DNA of 64,000 bases from Absidia repens (GCA_002105175.1 MCGE01000055.1:67001-131000); one strand, 5' to 3'; shown: positions 51,861-61,965, counted from the stretch's first letter. The notes: generated from the sequence alone by a model not told the origin. A program made the numbers and translations.

Positions 51861-54800
51861 ATGACAGTACAACCACTACGCATATCAACCCTGAATGCCC
51901 GCAGCATTCTCAAAATCAATAACTCTCACAACCAACGAATGTACACGAAATTCTTACGATCCCCCTCAACCAACCCATGCGACATACTATGTCTTCAAGA
52001 TATCCACCCTACCCACGAAACATACCTTACAGACTCCACTATCCTCACCCTAGAACGCCTCTTCCCGAACACAACATCCATTTTCACTAAATATACTGCC
52101 ATTATCATTTTTAACCCCCTCTATAAGATTGACAATGCCAGCATCACCATTGACCAACGAATCATTACCGCCGATATTATCGATATCTCAACTTCCACCA
52201 TGGTATGCAGTATCGCCTCAATATACGCCCCAGCTCAAAAATCCGCCAGACCTCAATTCTATCAAGAAATGCAAACCCATCCCCTCCTCAATGACCTCTC
52301 AAGACAATGGATCCTTATGGGTGATTTTAATATACACTACTACCGTTCTCCACTCCCAGCATACCTGCACGATTGGTCTGTATGGCTCAAGTCACTTTTC
52401 ATCGATCCTGTCAAAGCACACAATCAAACCACATCCTCTGTATATCGTCCCCAAATTACCTATAGACAAGGCAAACAAGGTACCACGGTAGATTATATCT
52501 TCTGTCACCCAAGTCTCATGCCTGCCATAGGCAATACAACACAACGCTTTCTACTCCCATCCTTTACTGATCATGCTCAACTGAGTTTTGTGCTGCACAT
52601 TGACAAACCACATATAGGCCCTGGTGTATGGCGCTTTAACAATCAATTACTACAACAAGATGAGTTTCGAGAACTTCTTTTAAATACTTTGGACCGTTTC
52701 TTTGCGATGGAAACAGAAACAAAGTCCAAACAAAGCCAATGGGATACGCTCAAAGTCACTATCAAACGTCTTGCTATAGGATATAGTGCCGGAAGTACAC
52801 AGAAACGTCAAAATCGCCTGGCATCATTACACAAACAACAGATGGATCTTGTCCAACAACCTCAGATGCGCATGTCCGACAATCTGAAAGCAGTGGAAAA
52901 GGAAATCGAACGAATCACAAATGAGGAACTCGAAAAAATGATCGTGCGCACCAACACTACATGGACAGAAGCAGGGGAAAATAGCACCAAATACTTTTAC
53001 CGCACACTTAAAGCACGAACACAGCAAGTTACCATCAACCGGCTACGAGACCCGACTAATGACACCTACCACACTACTCCAACAGGCATCCTTCAACAAG
53101 CACGACGATTCTACCAGCACCTGTACTCTCCGGATCAGCAAGACCCCCATGCGGTACAGACTCTACTTTCAACTACTCCAAACAACATGGTTAACCAGAC
53201 CCAACAAGAGGAGCTACTTGCAAAAATACAGATTTTTACCGTAGAACAAGCGATCCGCACGTCCCCAACACACCGTAGCCCTGGTTTAGATGGACTCAGT
53301 TTTGAACTTTACCGGTTTCTACTTAGTCACCATCATCAGACCATCAATCTACTACGAGATATTCTCCAAGATGCACAAAATGGTATATTCCCTCCCTCAT
53401 GGCTGGAAACCCGTACAGTGTTACTTTTTAAGAAAGGGGATCGTGATCTCCTGGCGAATTGGCGACCACTCTCGATGATCAACTGTGATGCTAAACTATT
53501 CACCAAAATCATAGCTAACCGTATGCACGATGTCCTGCCTAAAATTATTAATCCATTCCAGACCGGATTTATGCATAAACGTCTCATCTCGGACAATGGA
53601 TGGGTAACTCAAGCTCTAACACACCATCTCCAACACACAGCTCCTGATGATCAATCTGTGGCCGTCCTGTTGGATCAAGAGAAAGCCTATGACAGGGTTC
53701 ACCCACAGTACTTAACACAAGTCATGCTCCACCTCGGTTTCCCGCAAGAGTTTGTCCATATGCTGATTAACATGTTTTTCTCGACAAATATACACATTTC
53801 CATCAACGGTTGGGTTGCGTCCCCCTTCACACAAGCCCGAGGACTCAGACAAGGCGACCCTCTCTCTCCCTTGCTCTTTAATGTGGCTTTTGAACCCATG
53901 CTAAGATCGATTTTGGCCAATAGTACCCTACGAGGCATCAACATCCCCAACACTATTCAATGGTCATCAAGCACAAACCTAGCCACAGATAAGGACGTCA
54001 ATATCAAACTACTCGCATACGCGGACGATTTGATTGTCTTTATACGAAACTCGCAAGAATGGATAGTACTCCAAAACCTACTCGCCAGATATGGACACGC
54101 CTCTAATGCCAAGATTAACCTAGCGAAAACAACTATGCTATCATTGACTGGTAATCCACACCCCCAATGGCAATCATTAATCCAAGATGACGGCATCACT
54201 TGGCACGACAAAACCACCTCCACCCCAGCAATATACTTAGGCTACCCCTTATACAGTACACCGGTACAACTATCCAATTTCCTAGAGGGAGTTACTAACA
54301 AGATACAGAACCACATCAACATGGTCAAAGCAAGAAACCTCTCGGTAAAAGGACGCTCACTGATAGTTAACTCATTATTACTGTCGAGACTATGGCACAT
54401 ACTTAGAGTAACAATTGTTCCTAAGGAATGGCTGAAGAAAATCAACTCCTTGATTAGATCGTATGTTTTCCCCTTCTACCCTCGCCCATCTTTGGATTAT
54501 GCAACCCGACCAAGGGAACAAGGTGGCCTAGGACTAATACATCTTCAAGACCAATATATTGCCTTACATAATGTCTACATCAAGAAAATATTGACAGACC
54601 GTCGGCCTAATCCACTGACAGGGGTTATAAACGTTCTCATACGCCTTTATACTGGCCATACTTCGGTGATCCCTTTCCTAATGGCGCCAAAACAATACTC
54701 GAAAAAGGTTAAGGCAGTCCCTCATCTGTACCACTTAACCCGACTCCTAGAACGACTCCCGCCGATCCTCCCGCCTAAAACGTGGACTCCGAGAATCACG

Positions 54801-55760
54801 CGGTACATTCCCCTACATTTGGTGTTCATCCCAGTAACGAACAGTCAAAGTCTCAAAATCGACTCAAAAGCCATTGTCCAGGACCTACTACCATATAATG
54901 AGCGGACTCAAACTTTTGCGCCAAACTACACCGCCTCGGACACCAAGTACAAAGCATTATGGCATGCATGGATGAAGGCCGATTATGAATGGGACCCTCT
55001 CATCTCCGACCAAATTAATAACATTCATGCCGACGTCGTCCACACAACACCACCCTACTTCACCATAGTGTCACTGAATCACTGGCAAATCACGATCCCG
55101 GTTCATAAATGGATCAAGAAACCTTTTGAAAGACTCGCCTACACGACCCCTACTGGCCAATTGCGAAGGGTATGGTTGGACATGGAATTGAACTCCCGGG
55201 ACCTGCCACCACCACCAATCCCGTATGCTCCTCCTCCTGCCTCCACTATGACAACAAAACAATGGAAAACTTTCTGGGGCCTCCCCATTCAGCACGCCGC
55301 ACGTACGGTATGGTGGCGCCTACTCATCAACAAGCTACCAAGTCAGGAAACGCTTAGACACATACGAACGCAAGACGAAAATCCAGGTTGGTGCCGCATA
55401 TGCGACAAAGAAACAGAAAGTGCGTACCATATGATCGCTGACTGCCCCTTGAAACGATCCTTTTGGGCATCAGCAAAATTCATACTGACCATAAAATCCA
55501 TTGACCATTGGCAAGCGCTGACCTTCAGATCACCGGTATCAAGCTGCACTCTGATTGCTTTAACAGACATTTTACTCACACTGTGGCGCTATCACTGGCG
55601 ATGTACCATTGACGAAAGAAACTGGAACAACACGCGAGCCATCCGTGCTCTACGTTCCCTCAAGTGGCTGAAAGGGGAACATTTTCCAAGTGACGCTTAT
55701 GTTGCTAGTAGGGAAGCAAAGATAGCCTCTCGATCGGAATCATTAGAAGATAATGCTTAG
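51861..55760 (+). CDS. LINE ORF2: APE endonuclease, reverse transcriptase and C-terminal zinc motif
   Basis: 1299 open codons. The N-terminal AP-endonuclease-like domain (about 1-240) shows 'LNARSI', 'CLQDIH', 'IASIYAP', 'LMGDFNIH', 'TTVDYIFCHPSL' and a final 'FTDHAQLSF' (the catalytic D-H pair). The RT spans about 450-850 with 'SPGLDGLSFELYRF', 'KKGDRDLLANWRPLSMINC', 'QTGFMHKRLISDN', 'LLDQEKAYDRV', 'GLRQGDPLSPLLF' and the catalytic 'YADD' near 720. The thumb and a long C-terminal region end with a Cys/His motif 'CRICDKETESAYHMIADC' (about 1178-1195) like the zinc-binding region of other LINE RTs. No RNase H is seen. The protein should nick target DNA and reverse-transcribe LINE RNA there. 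All key residues appear present. Confidence 0.95.
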   Translation: MTVQPLRISTLNARSILKINNSHNQRMYTKFLRSPSTNPCDILCLQDIHPTHETYLTDSTILTLERLFPNTTSIFTKYTAIIIFNPLYKIDNASITIDQRIITADIIDISTSTMVCSIASIYAPAQKSARPQFYQEMQTHPLLNDLSRQWILMGDFNIHYYRSPLPAYLHDWSVWLKSLFIDPVKAHNQTTSSVYRPQITYRQGKQGTTVDYIFCHPSLMPAIGNTTQRFLLPSFTDHAQLSFVLHIDKPHIGPGVWRFNNQLLQQDEFRELLLNTLDRFFAMETETKSKQSQWDTLKVTIKRLAIGYSAGSTQKRQNRLASLHKQQMDLVQQPQMRMSDNLKAVEKEIERITNEELEKMIVRTNTTWTEAGENSTKYFYRTLKARTQQVTINRLRDPTNDTYHTTPTGILQQARRFYQHLYSPDQQDPHAVQTLLSTTPNNMVNQTQQEELLAKIQIFTVEQAIRTSPTHRSPGLDGLSFELYRFLLSHHHQTINLLRDILQDAQNGIFPPSWLETRTVLLFKKGDRDLLANWRPLSMINCDAKLFTKIIANRMHDVLPKIINPFQTGFMHKRLISDNGWVTQALTHHLQHTAPDDQSVAVLLDQEKAYDRVHPQYLTQVMLHLGFPQEFVHMLINMFFSTNIHISINGWVASPFTQARGLRQGDPLSPLLFNVAFEPMLRSILANSTLRGINIPNTIQWSSSTNLATDKDVNIKLLAYADDLIVFIRNSQEWIVLQNLLARYGHASNAKINLAKTTMLSLTGNPHPQWQSLIQDDGITWHDKTTSTPAIYLGYPLYSTPVQLSNFLEGVTNKIQNHINMVKARNLSVKGRSLIVNSLLLSRLWHILRVTIVPKEWLKKINSLIRSYVFPFYPRPSLDYATRPREQGGLGLIHLQDQYIALHNVYIKKILTDRRPNPLTGVINVLIRLYTGHTSVIPFLMAPKQYSKKVKAVPHLYHLTRLLERLPPILPPKTWTPRITRYIPLHLVFIPVTNSQSLKIDSKAIVQDLLPYNERTQTFAPNYTASDTKYKALWHAWMKADYEWDPLISDQINNIHADVVHTTPPYFTIVSLNHWQITIPVHKWIKKPFERLAYTTPTGQLRRVWLDMELNSRDLPPPPIPYAPPPASTMTTKQWKTFWGLPIQHAARTVWWRLLINKLPSQETLRHIRTQDENPGWCRICDKETESAYHMIADCPLKRSFWASAKFILTIKSIDHWQALTFRSPVSSCTLIALTDILLTLWRYHWRCTIDERNWNNTRAIRALRSLKWLKGEHFPSDAYVASREAKIASRSESLEDNA

Positions 55761-55809
55761 AATAGGATGTCCCCTCCCCCAAACTCTAGCATAGCAACTA
55801 TTTTGCAAA

Positions 55810-55881
55810 TCAAATAATTGAAGCCCGTGCACGGGCCTTCAATTAAAATAAATTTATTTTAAAAACAAAAAAAAAAAAAAA
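55810..55881 (+). promoter_or_regulatory. LINE 3' hairpin and poly(A) tail
   Basis: ATTGAAGCCCGTGCACGGGC plus CTTCAAT forms a stem of about 13 bp with one bulge, then 'aaataaatttatttt' and an A-run. Equivalent hairpins precede the A-run in the other LINE copies, which suggests a template-recognition structure for the RT. Confidence 0.7.
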
Positions 55882-56403
55882 GACTATGCGACGACGGAAA
55901 TCACTGACCTTTTTGTGGTAGACGAACTCGCGGACCTCTTAAAGGTGCACAGAGCTGAAAGTATTCTGGAGATGGCACTCCACAATGACACGATTCTATT
56001 TGAATTTTTGACAAAAGACTTCTCGGACCCCACAGAAGTATATGGTCCAATGACTGCAAAGCTAGGAAAAATGGTAGGAGCCCGGATCATTAAACCAAAT
56101 AATGGTCGGAGCACAGGCACCTTCATGGTAGAAGCAAAATTCGAAAAAAAGGAAGCCAGCACGAAGGCAATCTCTGAAGGTATTCCCATTGGCAACCACC
56201 AATACAAGGGTATTCCAACAAGAGCTGACAACGGAGCACTACCAAAAATGGTCAAGATTCACGTGGCCGGAATACCATTTGAAGACTCCAAGGATTTGAA
56301 AGAAAAAATTATTGACTCCCTCAGCCCATATGGCAAAATTTGCAAAATCCCAACTTTGAAACAATGCGGGGTATTTGAAGGGGCAATTACTGCGCTCATT
56401 GAT
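55882..56403 (+). pseudogene. ORF1 of the older LINE, continued and truncated
   Basis: After the target duplication the frame continues 'ITDLFVVDELADLLKVHRAESILEMALHNDTILFEF' to 'QCGVFEGAITALID'. It is homologous to the intact ORF1 but clearly diverged. It is cut at 56403 by the palindrome-rich element; the residues after 'ALID' belong to that element. The zinc knuckles are lost. Confidence 0.9.
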
Positions 56404-57334
56404 AGGGCTCTTAATTTGGTCCCGTCCCGATTATGGTATTGAGAAAAAGTCCTCAATACCTGGTACCGATCAATACCAATACCTACTGGCGGTATTGTCT
56501 CGCTAAGGTTTTGGTATTGCTAATCCCGCTAAGGAGTATTGATCAATGCCAACTTTTATTAGTGGTACCGTCCCGCTAAGGCTTTGGTGTTGCTAATCCC
56601 GCTAAGAGGTATTGATCAATACCAATACCTATTAGTGGTATCGTCTCGCTAAGGTTTTGGTATTGCTAATCCCGATAAGAGGTATTGATCAATACCAATA
56701 CCTACTCATGGTACTGTCCCGGTAAGGAATTAATATTGCTAATCACGCTAACATGGTATTTTTCAATACCTATACTCCTCATTTAGGTATTGTTAAGAGT
56801 CCTACTGATGATGAACATTCGTTTACATAGCTTTATTATTCCTCCTACGCGTATCTCACTTGAAACAACCCCCTCTTTAGGTTTTAGATTGTTTTATTTT
56901 TTTTTTACTCGAAATAAATTAGACATTATTATTTATACAACATATCAACAACGTCGCTTTTTTTTTTTTTTATTGTTTGTCACAGCAACATGTATTGCTC
57001 AATACTAATAGTTATTAGTGGTACCATCCCGCTAAAGTTTTGGTATTGCTAATCCCGCTAAGAGGTATTGATCAATACCAATACTTAGAAGTGGTACCGT
57101 CCCGCTAAGGTTTTGGTATTGCTAATCCCGCTAAGAGGTATTGATCAATACCAATACTTATAAGCGGTACCGTCCCGCTAAGGTATTGGTATTGCTAATC
57201 CCGCTAAGAGGTATTGATCAATACCAATACTTATAAGTGGTACCGTCCCGCTAAGGTATTGGTATTGCTAATCCCGCTAACATGGTATTGTTCAATACCA
57301 ATACTCCTCATTTAGGTATTGTTAAGAGCCCTAA
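56404..57334. mobile_element. Element with inverted ends and two arrays of 73-bp palindromic repeats
   Basis: The left end GGGCTCTTAA and the right end TTAAGAGCCC are inverted, and an internal TTAAGAGTCC lies near 56786-56795. Between them, eight units of about 73 bp lie in two clusters (about 56470-56770 and 57010-57310), most containing the perfect palindrome GGTATTGATCAATACC. The 56796-57005 spacer is AT-rich. The flanks are ORF1 of a LINE on the left and a truncated LTR-D on the right, so target duplication cannot be read. No coding capacity. Confidence 0.8.
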
Positions 57335-57335
57335 T

Positions 57336-57537
57336 TAACACCAATCATGATCAAATAACCAATATCATGGATTACCCGGTCTTAAACGTTATTTCATTTT
57401 TATTTTGTATAAATAGTCTCTAGTATTTTATTTTTATTTTTATTATCAACATAAATTTAAAAAATAAAGATAACAAAGAATCTCACTTATTTTCTTACGT
57501 CTTTATTTTTTTATTATTACAAACACTACGTTCAACA
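57336..57537 (+). repeat. 5'-truncated LTR-D
   Basis: Matches the last ~200 bp of LTR-D ('ttaacaccaatcatgatcaaataac' to TTCAACA). It is followed directly by LINE RT sequence. Confidence 0.85.
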
Positions 57538-57540
57538 CCC

Positions 57541-58613
57541 ATGCTACGATCAATATTAGCTAACCAGACACTACAGGGTACCAACGTTCCAGACACAAAA
57601 CACTGGCAGTCAACAACTGACCTGGCACAGTCATCTAATGTGGGAGTCAAATTACCGGCATATGCGGACGATCTAGTGGTTTTCCTACGGACACCACAAG
57701 AATGGGATCTCCTGCAGCATTTACTCCAGCAATATGGGAAAGCCTCCAATGCGAAAATCAACTTGTCAAAAACCACTATGCTATCTCTAACGGGAAACAC
57801 TCATAAACACTGGACTGATATTACGACAGCGAAAGGTATCACTTGGCACAACTCGAAACATAACATGCCAGCCATATACCTCGGCTACCCAATATACACT
57901 TCCCAAAGCCAATTGGATAAGTTCTTAGACACCATATCCAACAAGATCCAAAACCACATAAATATGATAAAAGCACGAAATTTATCAGTCAAAGGTCGAT
58001 CGATTATATGCAACTCACTCCTCCTATCCCGACTATGGCATATCCTACGGGTCACCATAGTACCGAAACAATGGCTGCAGCACATCAACTCACAAATACG
58101 ATCATATGTATTACCGTTCTATCCTCGACCATCCCTGGCTTATGCAAGCAAACCAAGAGAAAAAGGAGGACTAGGTTTGGTCCACCTTGACGACCAACAC
58201 TTGGCACTCCACAACGTATACCTTAAAAAAATACTATCCGATAAACGTCCAAATCCACTCACAGGTGTGATAAATATACTCATCCGTCTACATACTGGAC
58301 ACAACTCAATTGTTCCCTTCCTACTAGCACCAAAGCAATACATCCAAAAGGTCAAAAATATTTCTCACCTCAAACACATTGCACTCCTACTACAACAGTT
58401 GCCATCGATTCCTATCTCGTCCACATGGTCAGCCCGAATAATACGATATATTCCCCTGAGCCGAGCCATCAAGGCTACTCCTGAATCGTACAACACGAAA
58501 TCCCTGAAAGTCGACCCACATCAACGGTCAAGGATATACACCCTTTTGAGGAAATCACCAACAGCTTTACCAAGACATATGATGATAGCCACACCAGATA
58601 CAAAAGACTGTGG
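57541..58613 (+). pseudogene. LINE ORF2 fragment: RT palm to thumb
   Basis: About 355 codons, moderately diverged from the intact ORF2. It contains the catalytic 'PAYADDLVVFLRTPQEW' (about 57656-57700), 'KINLSKTTMLSLTGN', 'AIYLGYPIYTS', 'KARNLSVKGRSIICNSLLLSRLWHI' and 'RPSLAYASKPREKGGLGLVH'. The endonuclease and early RT motifs are missing at the LTR-D junction. A solo LTR-B after 'TKDCG' territory (58614) interrupts it; the last residues before the stop belong to the LTR. Confidence 0.9.
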
Positions 58614-58944
58614 CGAAATGGATGTGAGATAATAAAAAGACAAGAGTAAAATAAGTGATACAATTGATATGGTTTTTTTTATTTAATTGATAAAATGTCA
58701 AGTCTTTTTATAATAAAATGAAGATATTTGTGGCTGTGGATGGGAGCATGATAACGGTGTATTTGAGACTACGGATAATTGAGGCTGTGTGCTATCTGAT
58801 GTGTTGAATGACAAGTGTGAGAATAAGTGGGGAATTCAGGGGTAAAAAATAGAGTGAAGAGATAAGTCGGATATACAAATGATGATGGCATACAGTAGAT
58901 GCTTTTGATGTAAATATTGCTAAGCAGGAACCAGGAATACGACA
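58614..58944 (-). repeat. Solo LTR (LTR-B family) inside the LINE
   Basis: 331 bp, flanked by TGTGG (58609-58613, 58945-58949). The first base of the TG end is mutated (CGAAATGG). It carries a 5-bp insertion at 58893-58897 absent from the B copies at 34893 and 41441. Confidence 0.95.
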
Positions 58945-59764
58945 TGTGGAAAGAAATAGCTAACGATGAATTTGAATGGGACCCGCACATACTAGCACAA
59001 ATAAATGGTACAGCCGCAACAAAGGATATCGCACAACCGCCATGGTTTAACATTGACTCTCTGAAACACTGGACAATTACAATACCACCAAATAAATGGC
59101 AAACAGCACCTGTAGACATGCTTCCATATCGAGCATCAACTGGACAGCTAAGACTAAATTGGCTGGAAACAAAGATAACAACACGACATTTACCTAATCC
59201 GAGAATCCCGAAAGCTCCCCCCCACCGGCGAATCTCATGACAACGAAACAATGGCGGCTATTTTGGCGAACACCAATCAGTCATGGTGCAAGAAACTGTT
59301 GGTGGCGCCTCTTGATTCAGAAGCTTCCCACACAAGAAGCACTCCGACATGTCAACTCAGATAGTATGAATCCCGGATGGTGCAAAATATGCAACAAACA
59401 AGTGGAAGATGCACAACATATGATCATCGAATGCCCCCTCAAAAAATCATATTGGAACGCAGCCAAGACAATCGTAAAACTTGATTTCAACATAACAGAC
59501 CTCTGGGATATCCTCACATTCCGAAAAACCATTGAAAAAGAAGCCATGATACATGTTAGTGACATCCTATTAGTCCTATGGATACATCACTGGCATTGCG
59601 ATATTAAAGAAGAACTATGGAACACGACACATGCCATCAGTCGTTTCCGTAAACAATTATGGAACAAAGGCGAAAATTTTCATGGACAGGAAATAACAAC
59701 AATGTACGAGGAATATCTTGCCAAACACACGGATCAAGATCAAGACCCCAATTTGGTAGAATAA
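58945..59764 (+). pseudogene. LINE ORF2 C-terminal fragment with one frameshift
   Basis: Continues the LINE frame after the LTR: 'KEIANDEFEWDPHILAQI', 'PWFNIDSLKHWTITIPPNKW' and 'STGQLRLNW'. It slips at a C-run (about 59216-59222), so a stop appears at 59238. The next frame continues 'MTTKQWRLFWRTPISHG', the zinc motif 'CKICNKQVEDAQHMIIEC', 'LWIHHWHC' and 'NTTHAISRFRKQLWNKGE' to the stop at 59762-59764. Confidence 0.9.
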
Positions 59765-59875
59765 ATATAGGTTAGAAATTATTTATAGTTAACTATTTTA
59801 GTTGACAAATCAAGATTGAAGCTCACTCACGGGCCTTCAATCTAATAAAATCCTATAAAAACAAAAAAAAAAAAA

Positions 59876-60674
59876 GCTTAAACATCACTTTTTGAGCGGA
59901 TAAACTATTAAGCGTTACTATTGATCTTAAACAACAACTCAAAGACAGTAAAGTCCATAAAACCGATAACAAAGTCTACCAACGAACGTCCTCCAACAAC
60001 GGTTATGACATCTTGGAGTGATATCGTGTCCAAGGGGAAATCTCTGAAAGTACCTATAAGCAGTCGACGCATTCCTGATCGTCAACAAACGGAATCGACA
60101 CAAATCTTCGCGATTCCCAAATTGGCCAACAGAATGAGAGTACATCGAGCAGAAGCCCTCCTACAGCTACCTCTTCACAATGATACTGTTCTCTTTGAAT
60201 TACCAGCAATGCCTTTCGAGGAAAAAGAAGAAGTGTTCTCCTTACTATCAACTCAAATCGGACCAACACTAGGCGCTAGAATAATTACAGCCCCGCCAAA
60301 CAGAATGAATGGGATGTTTATGGTGGAAGCCAGATTCAACAAGGAAGACCATACTGAAAAGGCTCTGACCGAAGGATTGACCATTGACGAAGGAAAGTAC
60401 CAAGCCATTGTTACAAGAACTGAAAATGAAGCCCTACCTAAAATGGTTAGGGTCCATATGTTTGGTATCCCCTTTGAAGAAGTGGAAGAATTAAAAGAAA
60501 AGATCAAATCGTCTATGGAAACTTATGGAACGGTGTGCCAAATCAATCTTTTACGCTAACGCAATACCTTCATAGGGGCAGCGACGGTACTATTAGACAT
60601 TGATGATAGCATGTATGAAGAAAAATTTGAACCACTCCAACGTATGCTGTACTTAAATGCCTGGAAGATCTATG
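59876..60674 (+). pseudogene. LINE 5' end and ORF1 (third subfamily), frameshifted and truncated
   Basis: Begins with the 5' module 'gcttaaacatcactttttgagcggataaac' immediately after the A-run of the preceding LINE. ORF1 starts at the ATG at 59921 or, closer to other ORF1 starts, at 60007 ('MTSWSDIVSKGKSLKVP'). It contains 'MRVHRAEALLQLPLHNDTVLFEL', 'MNGMFMVEARFN' and 'LPKMVRVHMFGIPFEE'. A stop at 60557-60559 follows a frameshift. The next frame continues to 'FEPLQRMLYLNAWKIY', where a DNA transposon begins at 60675. The zinc knuckles are absent. Confidence 0.88.
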
Positions 60675-61965
60675 GGTTGAAGGTCAAGATAGACACTCAT
60701 GCGTAACTTCAACGTGGATTTACTATACCAAAAATAGGTCTATTTGAGCCGAAAATAGTATAGATCGACTCAGAATGAAACGCAGTTTATGATCTGCATA
60801 ATTTTAAATTGATTCGCCGACATTTTTTGAAAAACTTATATTGCTATTTATGCAACAGTTATCAATATTTTCGGCGATTTTTTTGTGTTCCCCGACCTTA
60901 TATACATCCTATTATGGGTCCATGATAGTTATAGAACATTATGACAACTTTAAATTAATTTAAAATATCAAGGTTTACGTAAAAATATACCATGAAATTG
61001 AAGTTGACATTTTTTACATTTTATTTTATAAAGCTTTCAATTTACATTTGATTTTAATATAACTGCTACACATAATGTGGTTTTTGTTGCTCTTTTGAAT
61101 GGTGGTATTTACGAGCTTGTATCCTTATTTGCTGCAGAGTAATTGCTGAAAATGTGTTCTACTTTCCGAAAATGGTAAGTATTGAAAGCGTCTATATGAG
61201 ACTTAAAACAAATATGCTGCATCAATGCTACTAATGGCCTTAGACTTGTGCGCGCTACAGGAGAAGTAGGGACTCTGCCAAATGTAATAGGACTTATCAC
61301 GATTGTTAAATTTCATGATTGTACCGCAATGGCTACAATAAAACAATCCTGCACCAGTTTCTGCGGTGCGTACCAAGTTATTCTGGCAGAGGAACTCGGC
61401 GGCAACATGGGGAGACGCAAGGGCATGAGAGACTTGGACAGTTAGAGGTACGGCAGGCATGTTTTGATCAAAATAATCAAAAAAATACCACTCTTTATAT
61501 ATTTTTTCGCTTATATGCACCATAAATTACCGCACCACGCTAAAACTTACTCCGTAATGAGCTAATATAACTTGCATGAAGCTGTCCTACCGCTTTCCAT
61601 ACTTACCATTTTCGGTAAGCAAAACACATTTTCAGCAATAACTCTGCAGCGAATAAAGATACAAACTTGTAAATACCACCATTCGAAAGAGAAACAAAAA
61701 CCACATTACGTGTATCAGTTTTATTAAAATCAAATATAAATTGAAAGCTTTATAAAATAAAATGTAAAAAATGTCAACTTCAATTTCATGGTATATTTTT
61801 ACATAAACTTTGATATTTTAAATTAAGTTAAAGTTGCCATAATGTTCTATAACTATCAGGAACCAATAACGGGATGTATATAACCTCGGGGAACACAAAA
61901 AAATCGCCGAAAATATTGATAACTGTTGCATAAATAGCAATATAAGTTTTTCAAAAAATGTCGGC
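60675..61965. mobile_element. Merlin-like DNA transposon with very long inverted repeats, right end lost
   Basis: The left tip GGTTGAAGGTCAAGATAGAC resembles the MITE tips at 8320 and 61966. Inverted arms of about 370 bp (about 60810-61185 and 61600-61965) flank a central part with a transposase-like frame on the minus strand. The right outer ~140 bp is replaced by the MITE at 61966, joined at GTCGGCGG. Confidence 0.75.
61203..61523 (-). pseudogene. Transposase N-terminal fragment, ISXO2/Merlin-like
   Basis: About 106 codons from 61523 leftwards: 'HVAAEFLCQNNLV', a zinc-binding 'YCSHCGTIMKF' and then 'IWQSPYFSCSAHKSKAISSIDAA'. The layout (helix with 'FL...g', C-x2-C, W, C) is that of the N-terminal domain of ISXO2/IS1016-type transposases used by Merlin elements (family knowledge). 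The catalytic DDE part is absent, so the element is non-autonomous. The identification is by pattern only. Confidence 0.55.

Larger units (their letters stand above)
50351..55881 (+). mobile_element. Full-length, apparently intact two-ORF LINE
   Basis: Bounded by an 18-bp duplication GACTATGCGACGACGGAA (50333-50350, 55882-55899). It has a 124-bp 5' leader with the conserved 5' module, ORF1, ORF2 and a 3' tail with a hairpin and A-run. No frame breaks are present. It is inserted in ORF1 of an older LINE of the same broad group. Confidence 0.95.
57538..59875 (+). mobile_element. 5'-truncated LINE (second subfamily), split by solo LTR-B
   Basis: Starts within the RT ('MLRSILANQTL') and runs to the stop at 59762, the hairpin 'ATTGAAGCTCACTCACGGGC..' and an A-run ending near 59875. 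A different LINE's 5' module begins at the A-run. Confidence 0.9.

Noticed and set aside
54252..54258. TACAGTA in the intact LINE ORF2
   Set aside because: It encodes Tyr-Ser in frame at a position where related ORF2 copies have Tyr-Thr, so it is coding sequence and not a scar.
56470..57310. The 73-bp array as a CRISPR array
   Set aside because: Units are contiguous without unique spacers, the sequence is eukaryotic, and no cas genes exist.
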